A DNA stretch of 64,000 bases from Larix kaempferi. Taxonomy: Eukaryota; Streptophyta; Pinopsida; Pinales; Pinaceae. Below are positions 23,902 through 33,590 of this stretch, in pieces. A program made the position numbers and the translations under genes. Each line of letters starts with the position of its first letter. Position 1 is the first letter of the stretch. Under the pieces are notes generated by a model, which saw only the letters and a program-made list of their open reading frames with translations, made no database searches and had not been told where the DNA came from. The stretch is from assembly GCA_027924585.1 (NCBI GenBank), contig BSBM01000440.1:12307501-12371500 (forward strand), written 5' to 3'.

Positions 23902-24292
23902 ATGCTACCTGCACAACCTGTCCACGGCCACGGAGTATCAACCTGATACTCACCATACATCATCCTGATGTACATCATCACATGATCAACCTGATCATCA
24001 TCATAGCATCATCCTGATGCATATAATCTAGAGCAACATCCTGAATCTCATCATCTGTGATCATCCTAATCATCATCATAGCATCATCCTGATGCGTATC
24101 ATCTGGAGCAACATCCTGAAGCTCGTCGTCTGTGATCATCATCATAGCATCATCCTGATGAATATCATTTGGAGCAACATCCTGAAGCTCGTCATCTGTG
24201 ATCATCCTGATCATCATCATAGCATCATCCTGATGCATGCCAATTATCTACCTGGTACATATCATAATACATGATCCACCTGATCACACAAT
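23902..24292 (-). repeat. Minisatellite array 2 in the 3' region of A
   Basis: Units beginning 'agcatcatcctgatg' start at 24005, 24080, 24146 and 24221, with a period of 75 or 66 bp. They share 'ggagcaacatcctgaa' and 'catctgtgatcat'. The array is unrelated in sequence to arrays 1 and 3 of the same element. It ends with the target duplication ACAAT of element C (24288-24292). Confidence 0.9.
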
Positions 24293-24747
24293 TGTTGAAA
24301 TATTGTAACTTCAAAGAATATTATATTTGTATTTTATTATTTCGGAGATGGTACATTCCTCCGTGGTGACCCTATTGTATATCCAGAGGTGTTTATTCCT
24401 CCGAGAGAGTGTGGTAACTAGGGTTATTAGCTCTCCCATGTGAGGTCGGTCCCATTAGGGTAAAAAGTCAGTCGAAAAACAAGTATAAGTAGAGGAGGGA
24501 TGTTCCTCACTTATCTCACTCATTCATTCATCCACTTGTGATTAGCGCACAAGTGAGAGAGAGGTCTGCATATGAGGAGAAGGAGCTCTTGTTGAGGACT
24601 ACATCTTGTATTGGGTTGATTATCTATATTGAGGAAAGCTTTGCTGGGTTTTGTACCCCATGAGGGTCTCCCAGGGTAAATCTTTGTCTATATTGTGATT
24701 GTGTTTCTTTAAATGATCTTTCTAGCTAAATTAGGCTAAACTTAACA
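24293..24747 (+). mobile_element. 5' LTR of element C
   Basis: 455 bp, TGTTGAAAT to ACTTAACA. Compared with the 3' LTR (504 bp) it lacks 49 bp after 'gtgaggtcgg', so the two LTRs differ by a deletion as well as point changes. Confidence 0.93.
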
Positions 24748-24759
24748 TGGTATCAGAGC
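24748..24759 (+). other. Primer binding site of element C
   Basis: TGGTATCAGAGC directly follows the LTR, a perfect complement type for initiator methionine tRNA. Confidence 0.93.
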
Positions 24760-25198
24760 TAGCCTGAATAGGACATCTTTCACAAGGTGAAAATACCTCT
24801 CTCTCCTCCTCTGGTGAAAATTAGGGTTTCTGTAAAAGTTGGAATTTTTGGATTCTAATTGCATGGCTGGATAGCCCTCCTCAAAATCAAAGTTTTGAGC
24901 CCTGGATCAAGATTTTTGGTTGGGTAGAACTCCGAGAAAGTCAAACCCTAGTTTGACCAAGAGTGCAGAAAACCAGAAAAGTTGCGCACCTGTGCACTAG
25001 AAAAGCTACAAACCTGTGCACCAGAAAACTAGAAAACAGAAGACCAGAAAACCAGAAATTCTGTTGCAGATCCGGAAGGTGTAAAGTTGAAGTTTCCAGA
25101 AGCTGATCACACCAGAATTCTCAATTCAATCAAGATCATCTCCTGATAAGTACTATTATATCTTTTGAAACTTCAATCTCTATGACCTCCTGGATAAG
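24760..25198 (+). other. Leader of element C
   Basis: Non-coding. It contains one copy of a motif also found twice in the leaders of A and D: 'catggctgga', then 'tcaaag', then 'tttttggttgggtagaa' (about 24860-24935). A run of short 'accagaaaa' repeats follows at about 24970-25060. Confidence 0.7.
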
Positions 25199-26097
25199 AT
25201 GGCTCTAAGCACTAAGCTTGAAGACAAGCTAGACGGTATAGAAAATTTTCAGGCATGGAAATACAAAATTGGTCTCATTCTTGAAGAGAATGATCTTGTC
25301 CAATATCTTAAAGATGAGGTTGCATAAGCTTGAGAAGATGAAGCCAGAGAGAAGTATAGGAAGGACTTGATTAGGGCAAAGAGAATCATTGCTGATTCTA
25401 TTAAGGACCACTTGATTCCCCAAGTGGCATCCAAGAAGACTCCAAAGGAAATGTATGATGCCCTAGGCAGAATGTATGAAGGGAGGAACATCAATAGAAA
25501 GATGAATCTAAGAACTCAATTGAAGAATACCAAGATGAATAAAGGAGAATCTATTCAAGACTATTTCACAAGGGTCTCCCAGTTCAAGGAACAACTAAAA
25601 GCTATTGGAGACACCCTTCATGAAGATGAACTAGTCATTAGTTCTCTCAATGGTCTCACTAGACCTTGGGAGTCATTTATTCAAACTATGTGTGCAAGAA
25701 AGGAAAGTATGAAATTTGATGTAGTATGGGAGGATTGCATTCAGGAAGAGGCTAGGGTAGCCAGTAGAGAATCCCTACTCAAAGAAGTTGACGAAGCCTT
25801 GGCCACTCATACCAGAAGAAGAAGGAGTCATTTCAACTCCATGAAGAATGGACATAAGAAATCTCATCCTCCACATAGATTTCAAAAGAAAGAAGGAGTA
25901 AGCTCAAAAAGAGATCTCTCCTCAGTGAAATGTTATAGTTGCCACAAACTCGGACACTTTGCCAGAAATTGTCCCACAAGGAAGAAGAAGAATCCTCACA
26001 AAAGACATCATGAACACCTTGCAGAAGATGATAGTGAAGAAGAAGAAGAGAAAAACCCAAAAAGAAAGAGAGCTAAAGTAGTAGAAGAAGATGCATA
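25199..26097 (+). pseudogene. Element C gag
   Basis: Starts MALSTKLEDKLDGIENFQAW, a typical copia Gag opening. Two stops (from about 25325) break the early part. Capsid motifs MYDALGRMYEGRN and LKNTKMNKGESIQDYF and the zinc knuckle CYSCHKLGHFARNC (25931-25972) follow. A lysine and acid rich tail runs to the stop at 26096. It is closest in layout to element F gag (41754-42600). Confidence 0.88.
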
Positions 26098-27400
26098 AGA
26101 GTATGTTCTATTCTCTGCACTCTCTAGGTCAGTAACACCTAGAAAATATACATGACTCATTGATAGTGGTGCTTCAAAGCACATGACAGGTCCAAAGAAG
26201 ACTCTCTCAAGACTTGAAGAAAAGACCTCTCCACAGAAGGTATCTCTAGGAGCTGACTAACAATATCCCATCAAGGGAATTGGTGAAGCAAGCTACAAGC
26301 TTGATTCTGGAACCCCATTGAAGATGAAGGAAATCCTATATGTACTAGGTTTGAAGAAGAATTTACTTTCTATCTCATCATTAGATAAGAAAGGTTATAG
26401 GATTGCATTCATAGATGGACAAGTGCTAATGTGGTCCAAAGGAAAATCAATTGAGGATGCAATTGTTATTGGTGCAAAGGAAAGAGGTCTATACAAACTC
26501 AAGGGTCATCCAGAAGCTACCATTTTTCATGAAGCCACAAGTCCAAGTGAGCTATGGCATAGAAGGATTTCTCATATTAACTACAAAGCACTACCTAATT
26601 TGAGCAAAGTAGTCATAGGATTACCAGACTTAAAGATTGACCATGATGGCACTTGAAAATGATGTGCAAAAGGGAAGAATGTCAAGAACCCATTCCCAAA
26701 GCGTGTTACAAAGACTAAGAGTACATTGGAATTGATTCACTCAGATGTATGTGGACCAATGCCATCCACATCCTTGAGTGGATATGAATACTACCTTACA
26801 TTTATTGTGGACTACTCAAGGAAGACTTGGATCTATTTTCTGAAGGGAAAATATGAAGTTTTTGGAAAGTTCAAGGAATTCAAAGCCTTGACAGAAAACC
26901 ATTCAGAAAAGAAGATTAAGATACTTAGGACAGATAATGGTGGAGAATATACTTCAAAATATTTTGAATCCTTTTGTAAGAAAGCTTGAATCAAGAGGGA
27001 GCTAATCACTCCCTACAATCCCCAACATAATGGTGTTGCGGAAAGAAAGAATAGAACCATTATGGAAGCAGTAAAGACAATGATACATGATCAAGATCTA
27101 CCCATGTATTTATGGGCTGAAGCAGCCAGGACAACAGTCTATGTGCAAAATAGACTATCTCATAGTGCTCTTGATTTCAAGACCCCAAAAGAAGTGTTCA
27201 CAGGGAAGAATCCTGAGGTAAGTCACCTCAAGATATTTGGATTCCCAATATACATTCACATTCCAAAAGAAAAGAGGACCAAGCTAGATCCCTCTGGAAA
27301 GAAAGGAATATTTGTTGGATATTGTGAAGCATCCAAAGCATTTAGAATATACATCCCATGATTCCATCATATGGAAATAAGTAGGGATGTGACATTTTAT
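26098..27400 (+). pseudogene. Element C protease and integrase
   Basis: Same frame as gag. Protease LIDSGASKHMTG has its Asp at 26162-26164. The TGA just before LIDSG (where TGG is usual) is one of several stops. Integrase retains [28 protein letters not shown] and PYNPQHNGVAERKNR. A TGA near 26987 sits where Gly is normal before IKREL. One zinc-binding cysteine position near 26655 is lost to a stop. IFVGY and FRIYIP mark the C-terminal part. Confidence 0.88.
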
Positions 27401-29235
27401 GAAGAGGTATCTCTCAAGAGATCTAGGAAGTGCCAACATTAAAAAGTATATGAGGAAGAGGCACCTTCCAGAATTACAAAAGCTGCACCCACCCCTGAAG
27501 AGACAACTCTTGAAGATAATGACATAATGGAACCACAAGAACCCATGTCATGGAAATTTCAAGGAAGAGAAAGCTAGCATGGGAAAGAGACATTATACTA
27601 GGAGCAGAAAAATATGGAGCTCCTGAAGGCTCCACTAGGGTGAGCAAGAAACCAAACACATTCTCAAACTATGTGGCCCTGATGTGTGATCTTGTAGATC
27701 AAGTAGCTAGTAGTTAAGAAGATGCAATTCATAAGAAAGAGTGGGTAGAGGCAATGACTGAGGAATACCAGTCAATAATGAAGAATGATGTTTGGGATAT
27801 AGTTCCCAAGACAAAGGACAAGAGTGTGGTATCCTCCAAATGTATATACAAGATAAAGCATGTTGTAGATGGAAGCATTGAAAAATATAAGGCAAGGTTT
27901 GTAGCCATAGGGTTCTCTCAGAAAGAGGGAATTGACTATGAAGAAACATTTGCACTAGTTGCAAGGTACACTTCCATTAGAACTATCATGGCACTTGCAT
28001 CAATGATGAAGTGGAAATTACACCAGATGGATGTAAAGACAGCCTTCCTGAAAGGTGTAGTTGAGGAGGAAGTGTATATAGAACAACCATAAGGATTTGA
28101 GGTGGAAGATGGGAGAACCCATGTGTGCAAACTAAAGAAGGATTTGTATGGGTTGAAGCAAGCTCCCAAAGCTTGGTATGGAAGAATTGGCAGTTTCTTA
28201 ACAAGCTTGGGCTTTACCAAAAGTAAAGTTGATCCTAATCTTTATCTCAAAGTTATGGATGATGAACCTATCATATTGCTGCTATATGTGGATGATCTAT
28301 TTCTGATAGGAAATGAGAAACAGATTATCGAATGCAAGAAGAAAATCTCATTAGAGTTTGAGATGAAAGATCTTGGATTGATGCACTACTTCTTAGGTCT
28401 AGAAGTATGGTAAGGCCCAAAGGGAATCTTTCTCAATCAAGGAAAGTATGCTGTGGAAATCTTGAAAAGATTCAATATGTTGGAATGTAAAGCCATGGCC
28501 ACTCCCATGGATTCCAACCTGAAACTATTAGCAGATGACTCATCAGAGTTAGTGGATATGACTATGTACAGGCAAATTATTGGGTCATTGATGTATTTAA
28601 CAAACACCAGACCAGAGATATGCTTTGCCGTGAATACCTTGAGTCAATATCTAGTGGAACCTAGATGAGTTCACCTGATAGCTACAAAGCATGTGATGAG
28701 GTACCTAAAGGGTACGATAGACTTTGGTCTATGCTATCTTGGATATCATGGTTTCATATTGTATGGCTATATAGATGCTGATTGGGCATGAAGTGTATCA
28801 AACAGGAAGAGCACATTGGGAGGATGTTATTGTCTGGGATCTTCCATGATCTCATGGTTTAGCAGGAAGCAGTCCAGTGTGGCTCTCAATACAGTTGAAG
28901 CAGAGTATATTGCTGCTTTCTCTACGAGTTGTGAAGCAATATGGCTTCGGAAGTTGTTATCTGGTTTATTTGACTTAGAGATGGAACCCACTGAGATCCT
29001 GTGTGACAACCAGAGTTGTATCAAGATGACAGAAAATCCAGTGTTCCATGATAAGTCAAAGCACATAGAGATCCGATATTTTTATATACGGGATATGGTG
29101 CATAAAGGAGCTATCAAGCTCGAGTATGTAAGCATTGACGAACAAGTTGTTGATATATTGAGCAAACCTCTGTCTCGAGTAAAGTTTGAGTATTTTCGAG
29201 ACAAGCTTGGTGTAGTTCATAAGGACCCTCCTTGA
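27401..29235 (+). pseudogene. Element C reverse transcriptase and RNase H
   Basis: The frame changes relative to integrase at about 27540. RT motifs: MKNDVWDIVPK, KARFVAIGFSQ, MDVKTAFLKG, KDLYGLKQAPKAWY, YVDDLFLIG, EILKRFNMLECKAMATPM, TRPEICFAVNTLSQ. RNase H motifs: ISWFSRKQSSVAL, CDNQSCIKMTENP, VDILSKPLSRVKFEYF, ending KDPP. Stops include one before GFEVEDG and one after LGLEVW. Its closest relatives here are A, F and the fragment at 1205-2250, all sharing the CKAMATPM-type or similar motif. Confidence 0.88.
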
Positions 29236-29399
29236 AAGGGGGAGTGATGTGGTCACTGATCATGAGATTGCCTGCATCGATAGTGAGGTCGATGATGTGG
29301 ATACCTATATTGGTGATACCGACCGTGAAGTTGATGTGTGGTCCTTAGAACTTATCTAAGTGGAAGAGAGGACTGCATCATCCTTAGACATGAGAGGTG

Positions 29400-30190
29400 T
29401 CTTAAATGGATCAAGGATTGATCATCCTTAGACAGTGATCCCATAATTTCGAAAGGAAGGATAGTCTTAAAAGTTGATCCTTGGATTGTGGTAGGATTGA
29501 TCATCCTTAGATAGTGATCTTGTAATTCCGAAAGGAAGGATAGTCTTAAATATTGATCCTTAGACTAATAATCCCGTAATTTCGAAAGCAAGGATTGTCT
29601 AAGATATGGTTGATGGACTAAAATATCGTAATTCTGAAAGGAAGGATTTTCCAGGATCCTGTAATTCCAAAAGGAAGGATCACCAGAGTTGATGGACGAG
29701 AGTCTCGTAATTACAAAAGGAAAGACTGTCCAGGATCCCGCAATCCGAAAGGAAGGACTGTCTAGGATCCCGTAATTCCGAAAGGAAGGATCAACAGAGT
29801 TGATGGACCAGAGTCTCATAATTTTGAAAGGAAGGACTATCTAGGATCTCGTAATTCTGAAAGGAAGGATCACCAGAGTTGATGGACCAGAATCCCGTAA
29901 TTCCAAAAGGAAGGACTGTCTAGGATCCCGTAATTCCAAAAGGAAGGATCACCAGAGTTGATGGACCAGAGTCCCGTAATTCCGAAAGGAAGGACTGTCC
30001 ATGATCCCATAATTTCAAAAGGAAGGATCACCAGAGTTGATGGACAAGAGTCCCATAATTCCAAAAGGAAGGACTGTCCATGATCCCATCAATCCAAAAG
30101 GAAGGATCACCAGAGTTGATGGACCAGAGTCCCATAATTCCGAAAAGAAGCACTGTCCATGATCTCGTAATTCCGAAAGGAAGGATCATG
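29400..30190 (+). repeat. 79 bp minisatellite in the 3' region of C
   Basis: The landmark 'caccagagttgatggac' recurs at about 29681, 29792 (as caacag), 29871, 29950, 30029 and 30108. The last four intervals are exactly 79 bp. Each unit contains two copies of 'gtaattccgaaaggaagga'. Diverged single subunits extend left to about 29400. Confidence 0.93.
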
Positions 30191-30736
30191 TGTGTTGTAG
30201 AGTATGCTGATGATCTAGATGACGATGATGTTGATCGTGATGATCTAGATGACGATGTTGTTGATAATGATGATCTAGATGACGATGCTGTTGATCGTGA
30301 TGATCTATATGACGATGCTGCTGATCGAGATGATCTAGATGACGATGATGTTAATCGTGATGATCTAGTTTACGATGCTACTGACCGTGATGATCTAGAT
30401 GATGATGTTGTTGATTGTGATGATCTAGATGATGATGCTGCTGATTGTGATGATCTAGATGATGATGCTGCTGATCGTGTAGATCGAGATGATCCAGATG
30501 TTGTAGATCGAGATGATCCAGATGCTATAGATCAATATGATCTAGATGTTGTAGATCGAGATGATCCAGATGTTGTAGATCGAGATGATCTAGATGCTGT
30601 AGATCAAGATGATCTAGATGATGATGATCGAGATGATCTAGATGCTATAGATCGAGATGATCTAGATGTTGTAGATCGAGATGATCGAGATGATCTGGAT
30701 GCTATAGATCAAGATGATCTAGATGATGATGATTGA
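30191..30736 (+). repeat. GAT-rich tandem repeat with a long open acidic frame
   Basis: About 540 bp of units such as 'gatgatctagatgacgatg' with a 30 bp period at first, then 24-27 bp. One frame stays open throughout and, joined to the end of the 79 bp array, spans 30080-30736 (218 codons). It encodes repeats like DDLDDDAVDR and DDPDVVDR, highly acidic. There is no known domain, and repeats of 3n length keep any frame open, so coding is uncertain. Confidence 0.85.
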
Positions 30737-30940
30737 GATGATGATGATGTTGTAGTTGATCAAGCACTGTAGAAGATGAAGACTCAGTATTGAAGATATT
30801 GATGTTCCATATGTTCCAGTAACTATAGGAGTTACTGATGATGATGTATAAAGAAAGATTCCAATGATTTATAGATGTATCATGTACCATGTAGTTGATG
30901 AATCCTTGCTCCTGCAGATGTTGTTATAATATCCTTATCA

Positions 30941-30951
30941 TTAAGGGGGAG
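30941..30951 (+). other. Polypurine tract of element C
   Basis: TTAAGGGGGAG directly before the 3' LTR start TGTTGAAAT. Confidence 0.88.
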
Positions 30952-31455
30952 TGTTGAAATATTGTAACTTCAAAGAATATTATATTTGTATTTTATTATT
31001 CCGGAGATGGTACATTCCTCTGTGGTGACCCTATTGTATATCTGGAGATGTTTATTCCTCTAAGAGAGTGTGGTAACTAGGGTTGTTAGATCTCCCATGT
31101 GAGGTCGGCCCTGAGTTTACCTTTTGGGGGTTATTAGACTCTTTTGGAAGAGGTCATCCCCATTAGGGTAAAAAGTCGGTCGGGAAACAAGTATAAGTAG
31201 AGGAGGGATGTTCCTCACTTATCTCACTCATTCATTCATCCACTTGTGATTAGTGCACAACTGAGAGAGAGGTCTACATATGAGGAGAAGGAGCTCTTGT
31301 TGAGGACTACATCTTGTATTGGGTTGATTATCTATATTGAGGAAAGCTTTGTTGGGTTTTCTACCCCATGAGGGTCTCCCAAGGTAAATCTTTGTCTATC
31401 TTGTGATTATGTTTTTTTCAATGATCTTGCTAGCTAAATTAGGCTAAACTTAACA
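30952..31455 (+). mobile_element. 3' LTR of element C
   Basis: 504 bp, followed by the target duplication ACAAT. It keeps the 49 bp segment lost from the 5' LTR, including 'gggggttattagactc', a phrase resembling the repeat unit of family A LTRs. Confidence 0.93.
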
Positions 31456-32030
31456 ACAATGCATCCACCTGATACATATATAAATACACGATCCACCTGA
31501 TCATACAATGCATCCACCTGATACATATATAAATGCATGATCCACCTGATCATACAATGCATCCACTTGATACATCCATAAGTACATGATCCACCTGATC
31601 ATACAATGCATCCACCTGATACATATATAAATACATGATCCACCTGATCATACAATGCATCCACTTGATAGATACATAAGTACATGATCCACCTAATCAT
31701 ACAATGCATCCACTTGAGACATATAAATACATGATCCACCTGGTCATACAATGCATCCACTTGATACATACATAAGTACATGATCCACCTGATCATACAA
31801 TGCATCCACTTGATACATATAAATACATGATCCACCTGATCATACAATGCATCCACCTGATACATACATAAGTACATGATCCACCTGATCATACAATGCA
31901 TCCACCTGCTACATATACAAATACATGATCCACCTGATCATATCCATCATCCAACATGATGCATATACATAGCAGTAATTGGAGCATCGTCCTGATGCTC
32001 ATCATCCAACGCTTACATCCACAGCCATGG
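31456..32030 (-). repeat. Minisatellite array 3 in the 3' region of A (49 bp period)
   Basis: About ten units of 'acaatgcatccacctgat' plus 'acatatataaatacatgat' with starts at 31456, 31505, 31554 and onward at about 49 bp. It decays beyond about 31950 into 'catcatcc' type sequence resembling array 2. This is the part of A's 3' region nearest RNase H. Confidence 0.93.
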
Positions 32031-32080
32031 GAAGGATCCTCCTCTCACCATGCTTGGAATGGCTTCGAGAAATGTGTCCA

Positions 32081-33590
32081 TCACTTCTTCCTCAAAGTGT
32101 CATCAATCTGAAGAACACCAAGCCTCTCTCTGAAGTACTCGAACTTCACTCTGGCTAGTGGTTTCATCAACACATCCGCAACCTGCTCATCCATCGCAAC
32201 ATAAAGGAGCTTCACTGCTCCTCTCTGTACCATATCCCTGATATAGTGATATTTGATCTCAATGTGCTTCGATCTGTCATGGAACACCGGGTTCTCAGAT
32301 AGCTTCACACAACTCTGGTTGTCACAAAAAATACCAGTAGCATCCAACAAGAGATCAAATAACTCAGATAGTAGCTTCCTCAACCATACTGCCTCACAAC
32401 TAGCCGAACAAGCTGCAACATACTTGGCTTTGGCTGTACTCAGTGCTATGCAGGACTGCTTCTTGCTAAACCAAGAGATCACACCTGATCCCATACTGAA
32501 GCAACACCCATAAATGCTCTTTCTATCTACAGCATTTCCTGCTCAATATCATAATATGCTTTACAAGAACCAGGTGAACACCTCTCGGATTCGTCAGGAA
32601 TTGGCTCAATATGTTCACCGCAAAGAAAATATATGGTCTCGTGTTTTTCAGGTACATCAAGGACCCAATCATCTGACGATACACTGTGACATCAACCGGA
32701 TCAAATGAAGCATCACACAGAAGCTTCAGGTTCAATGCCATAGGTGTGGCCATGGCCTTGCAGTCCATCATCCCGAACCTCTTCAGGATCTCTACTGCAT
32801 ACTTCCCTTGTCCAAGGAAGATTCTATCTGCACTCTGCCACACCTCCATGCCTAGAAAATAGTGCATCATCCCCAAGTCCTTCATCTTGAACTCGGTAGC
32901 AAGCTTCCTCTTCATGTCGGCAATCAGTCTATCCTCTCCTGTAAGAAATAGGTCATCCACATAAAAAAGTAGTATTACTAGATTGCCTTCCTCAACCTTG
33001 TAGTAAAGGTTGGAATCTGCTTTACTCTTGGCAAAGCCCAAACTGGATAGAAAGCTGTCTATCCTACCATACCAAGTCCTAGGAGCTTGCTTCAAGCCAT
33101 ACAAGGCTTTCTTCAACCTGCACACATATGACCCCCTGTCATGTGTCTCAAAACCAAGTGGCTACTCCACATACACTTCCTCTTCGACTACACCATTCAA
33201 GGAAGCTGTCTTGACATCCATCTGGTGTATCTTCCATTTCATCACTGCAGCCAAAGCAAGTACTGATCTGATGGAAGTGTATCTGGATACAGGAGTAAAA
33301 GTCTCTTCATAGTCTATTCCTTTTTTTCTGGGAGAAGCCACGAGCTACAAATCTCACTTTGTATTTCTCTATGCTGCCATCTGCAACATGCTTGGTCTTT
33401 GGAACTCACAACAGACTTCCCATCTGGTCTTGGGACCACATCCCAAACATCTTTCTTCATGATCGACGGATCATGGTATTCTTCCATTACTTCATCCCGG
33501 ATCCTGGGAACTTCAATATCTTCAATAGATAGGTTTTTTGCTGGAACAAATGTTGTAGTCCTTCTTTTGTAGGTGATGGTATACGATCTT
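32081..33590 (-). pseudogene. Element A RT-RNase H (the only coding part of A)
   Basis: Minus strand, from about 33590: MKKDVWDVVPRPDGK, KYKVRFVARGFSQ, MDVKTASLNG, KKALYGLKQAPRTWYGR, FYVDDLFLTG, LKRFGMMDCKAMATPM, SLMYLKNTRPYIFFAVN. A deletion of about 85 bp near 32525-32560 removes the RNase H stretch that reads DSDW in relatives. RNase H then continues MGSGVISWFSKKQS, CDNQSCVKLSENP, ADVLMKPLARVKFEYF. Another deletion around 33385-33410 removes part of RT. No gag, protease or integrase precedes it. It begins directly after the long leader. Confidence 0.87.

Larger units (their letters stand above)
24293..31455 (+). mobile_element. Copia element C (complete, target duplication ACAAT)
   Basis: A 7,163 bp element flanked by ACAAT at 24288-24292 and 31456-31460. 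Order: LTR, primer site, leader, gag, protease, integrase, RT, RNase H, 79 bp minisatellite, acidic GAT-rich repeat, polypurine tract, LTR. All domains are present but broken by many stops and one frameshift. Confidence 0.95.

Noticed and set aside
23978-24238. 86-codon minus-strand ORF rich in DDAMMMIR repeats
   Set aside because: It is again a repeat-derived frame inside minisatellite array 2. It is the same kind of signal as the GAT-rich ORF of C but shorter and interrupted by insertions.
24748-24759. tRNA-like sequence at the TGGTATCAGAGC sites
   Set aside because: These are 12-base primer sites complementary to the tRNA 3' end, not tRNA genes; no cloverleaf surrounds them.
31599-31901. 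100-codon minus-strand ORF with repeats MYLCMYQVDALYDQVDHV
   Set aside because: It is an open frame through the 49 bp minisatellite. No conservation or domain supports coding.
31456-32030. Regular repeats resembling a CRISPR array
   Set aside because: The 49 bp units are contiguous and repeat in full, with no unique spacers, and lie inside a plant retrotransposon. They are a minisatellite.
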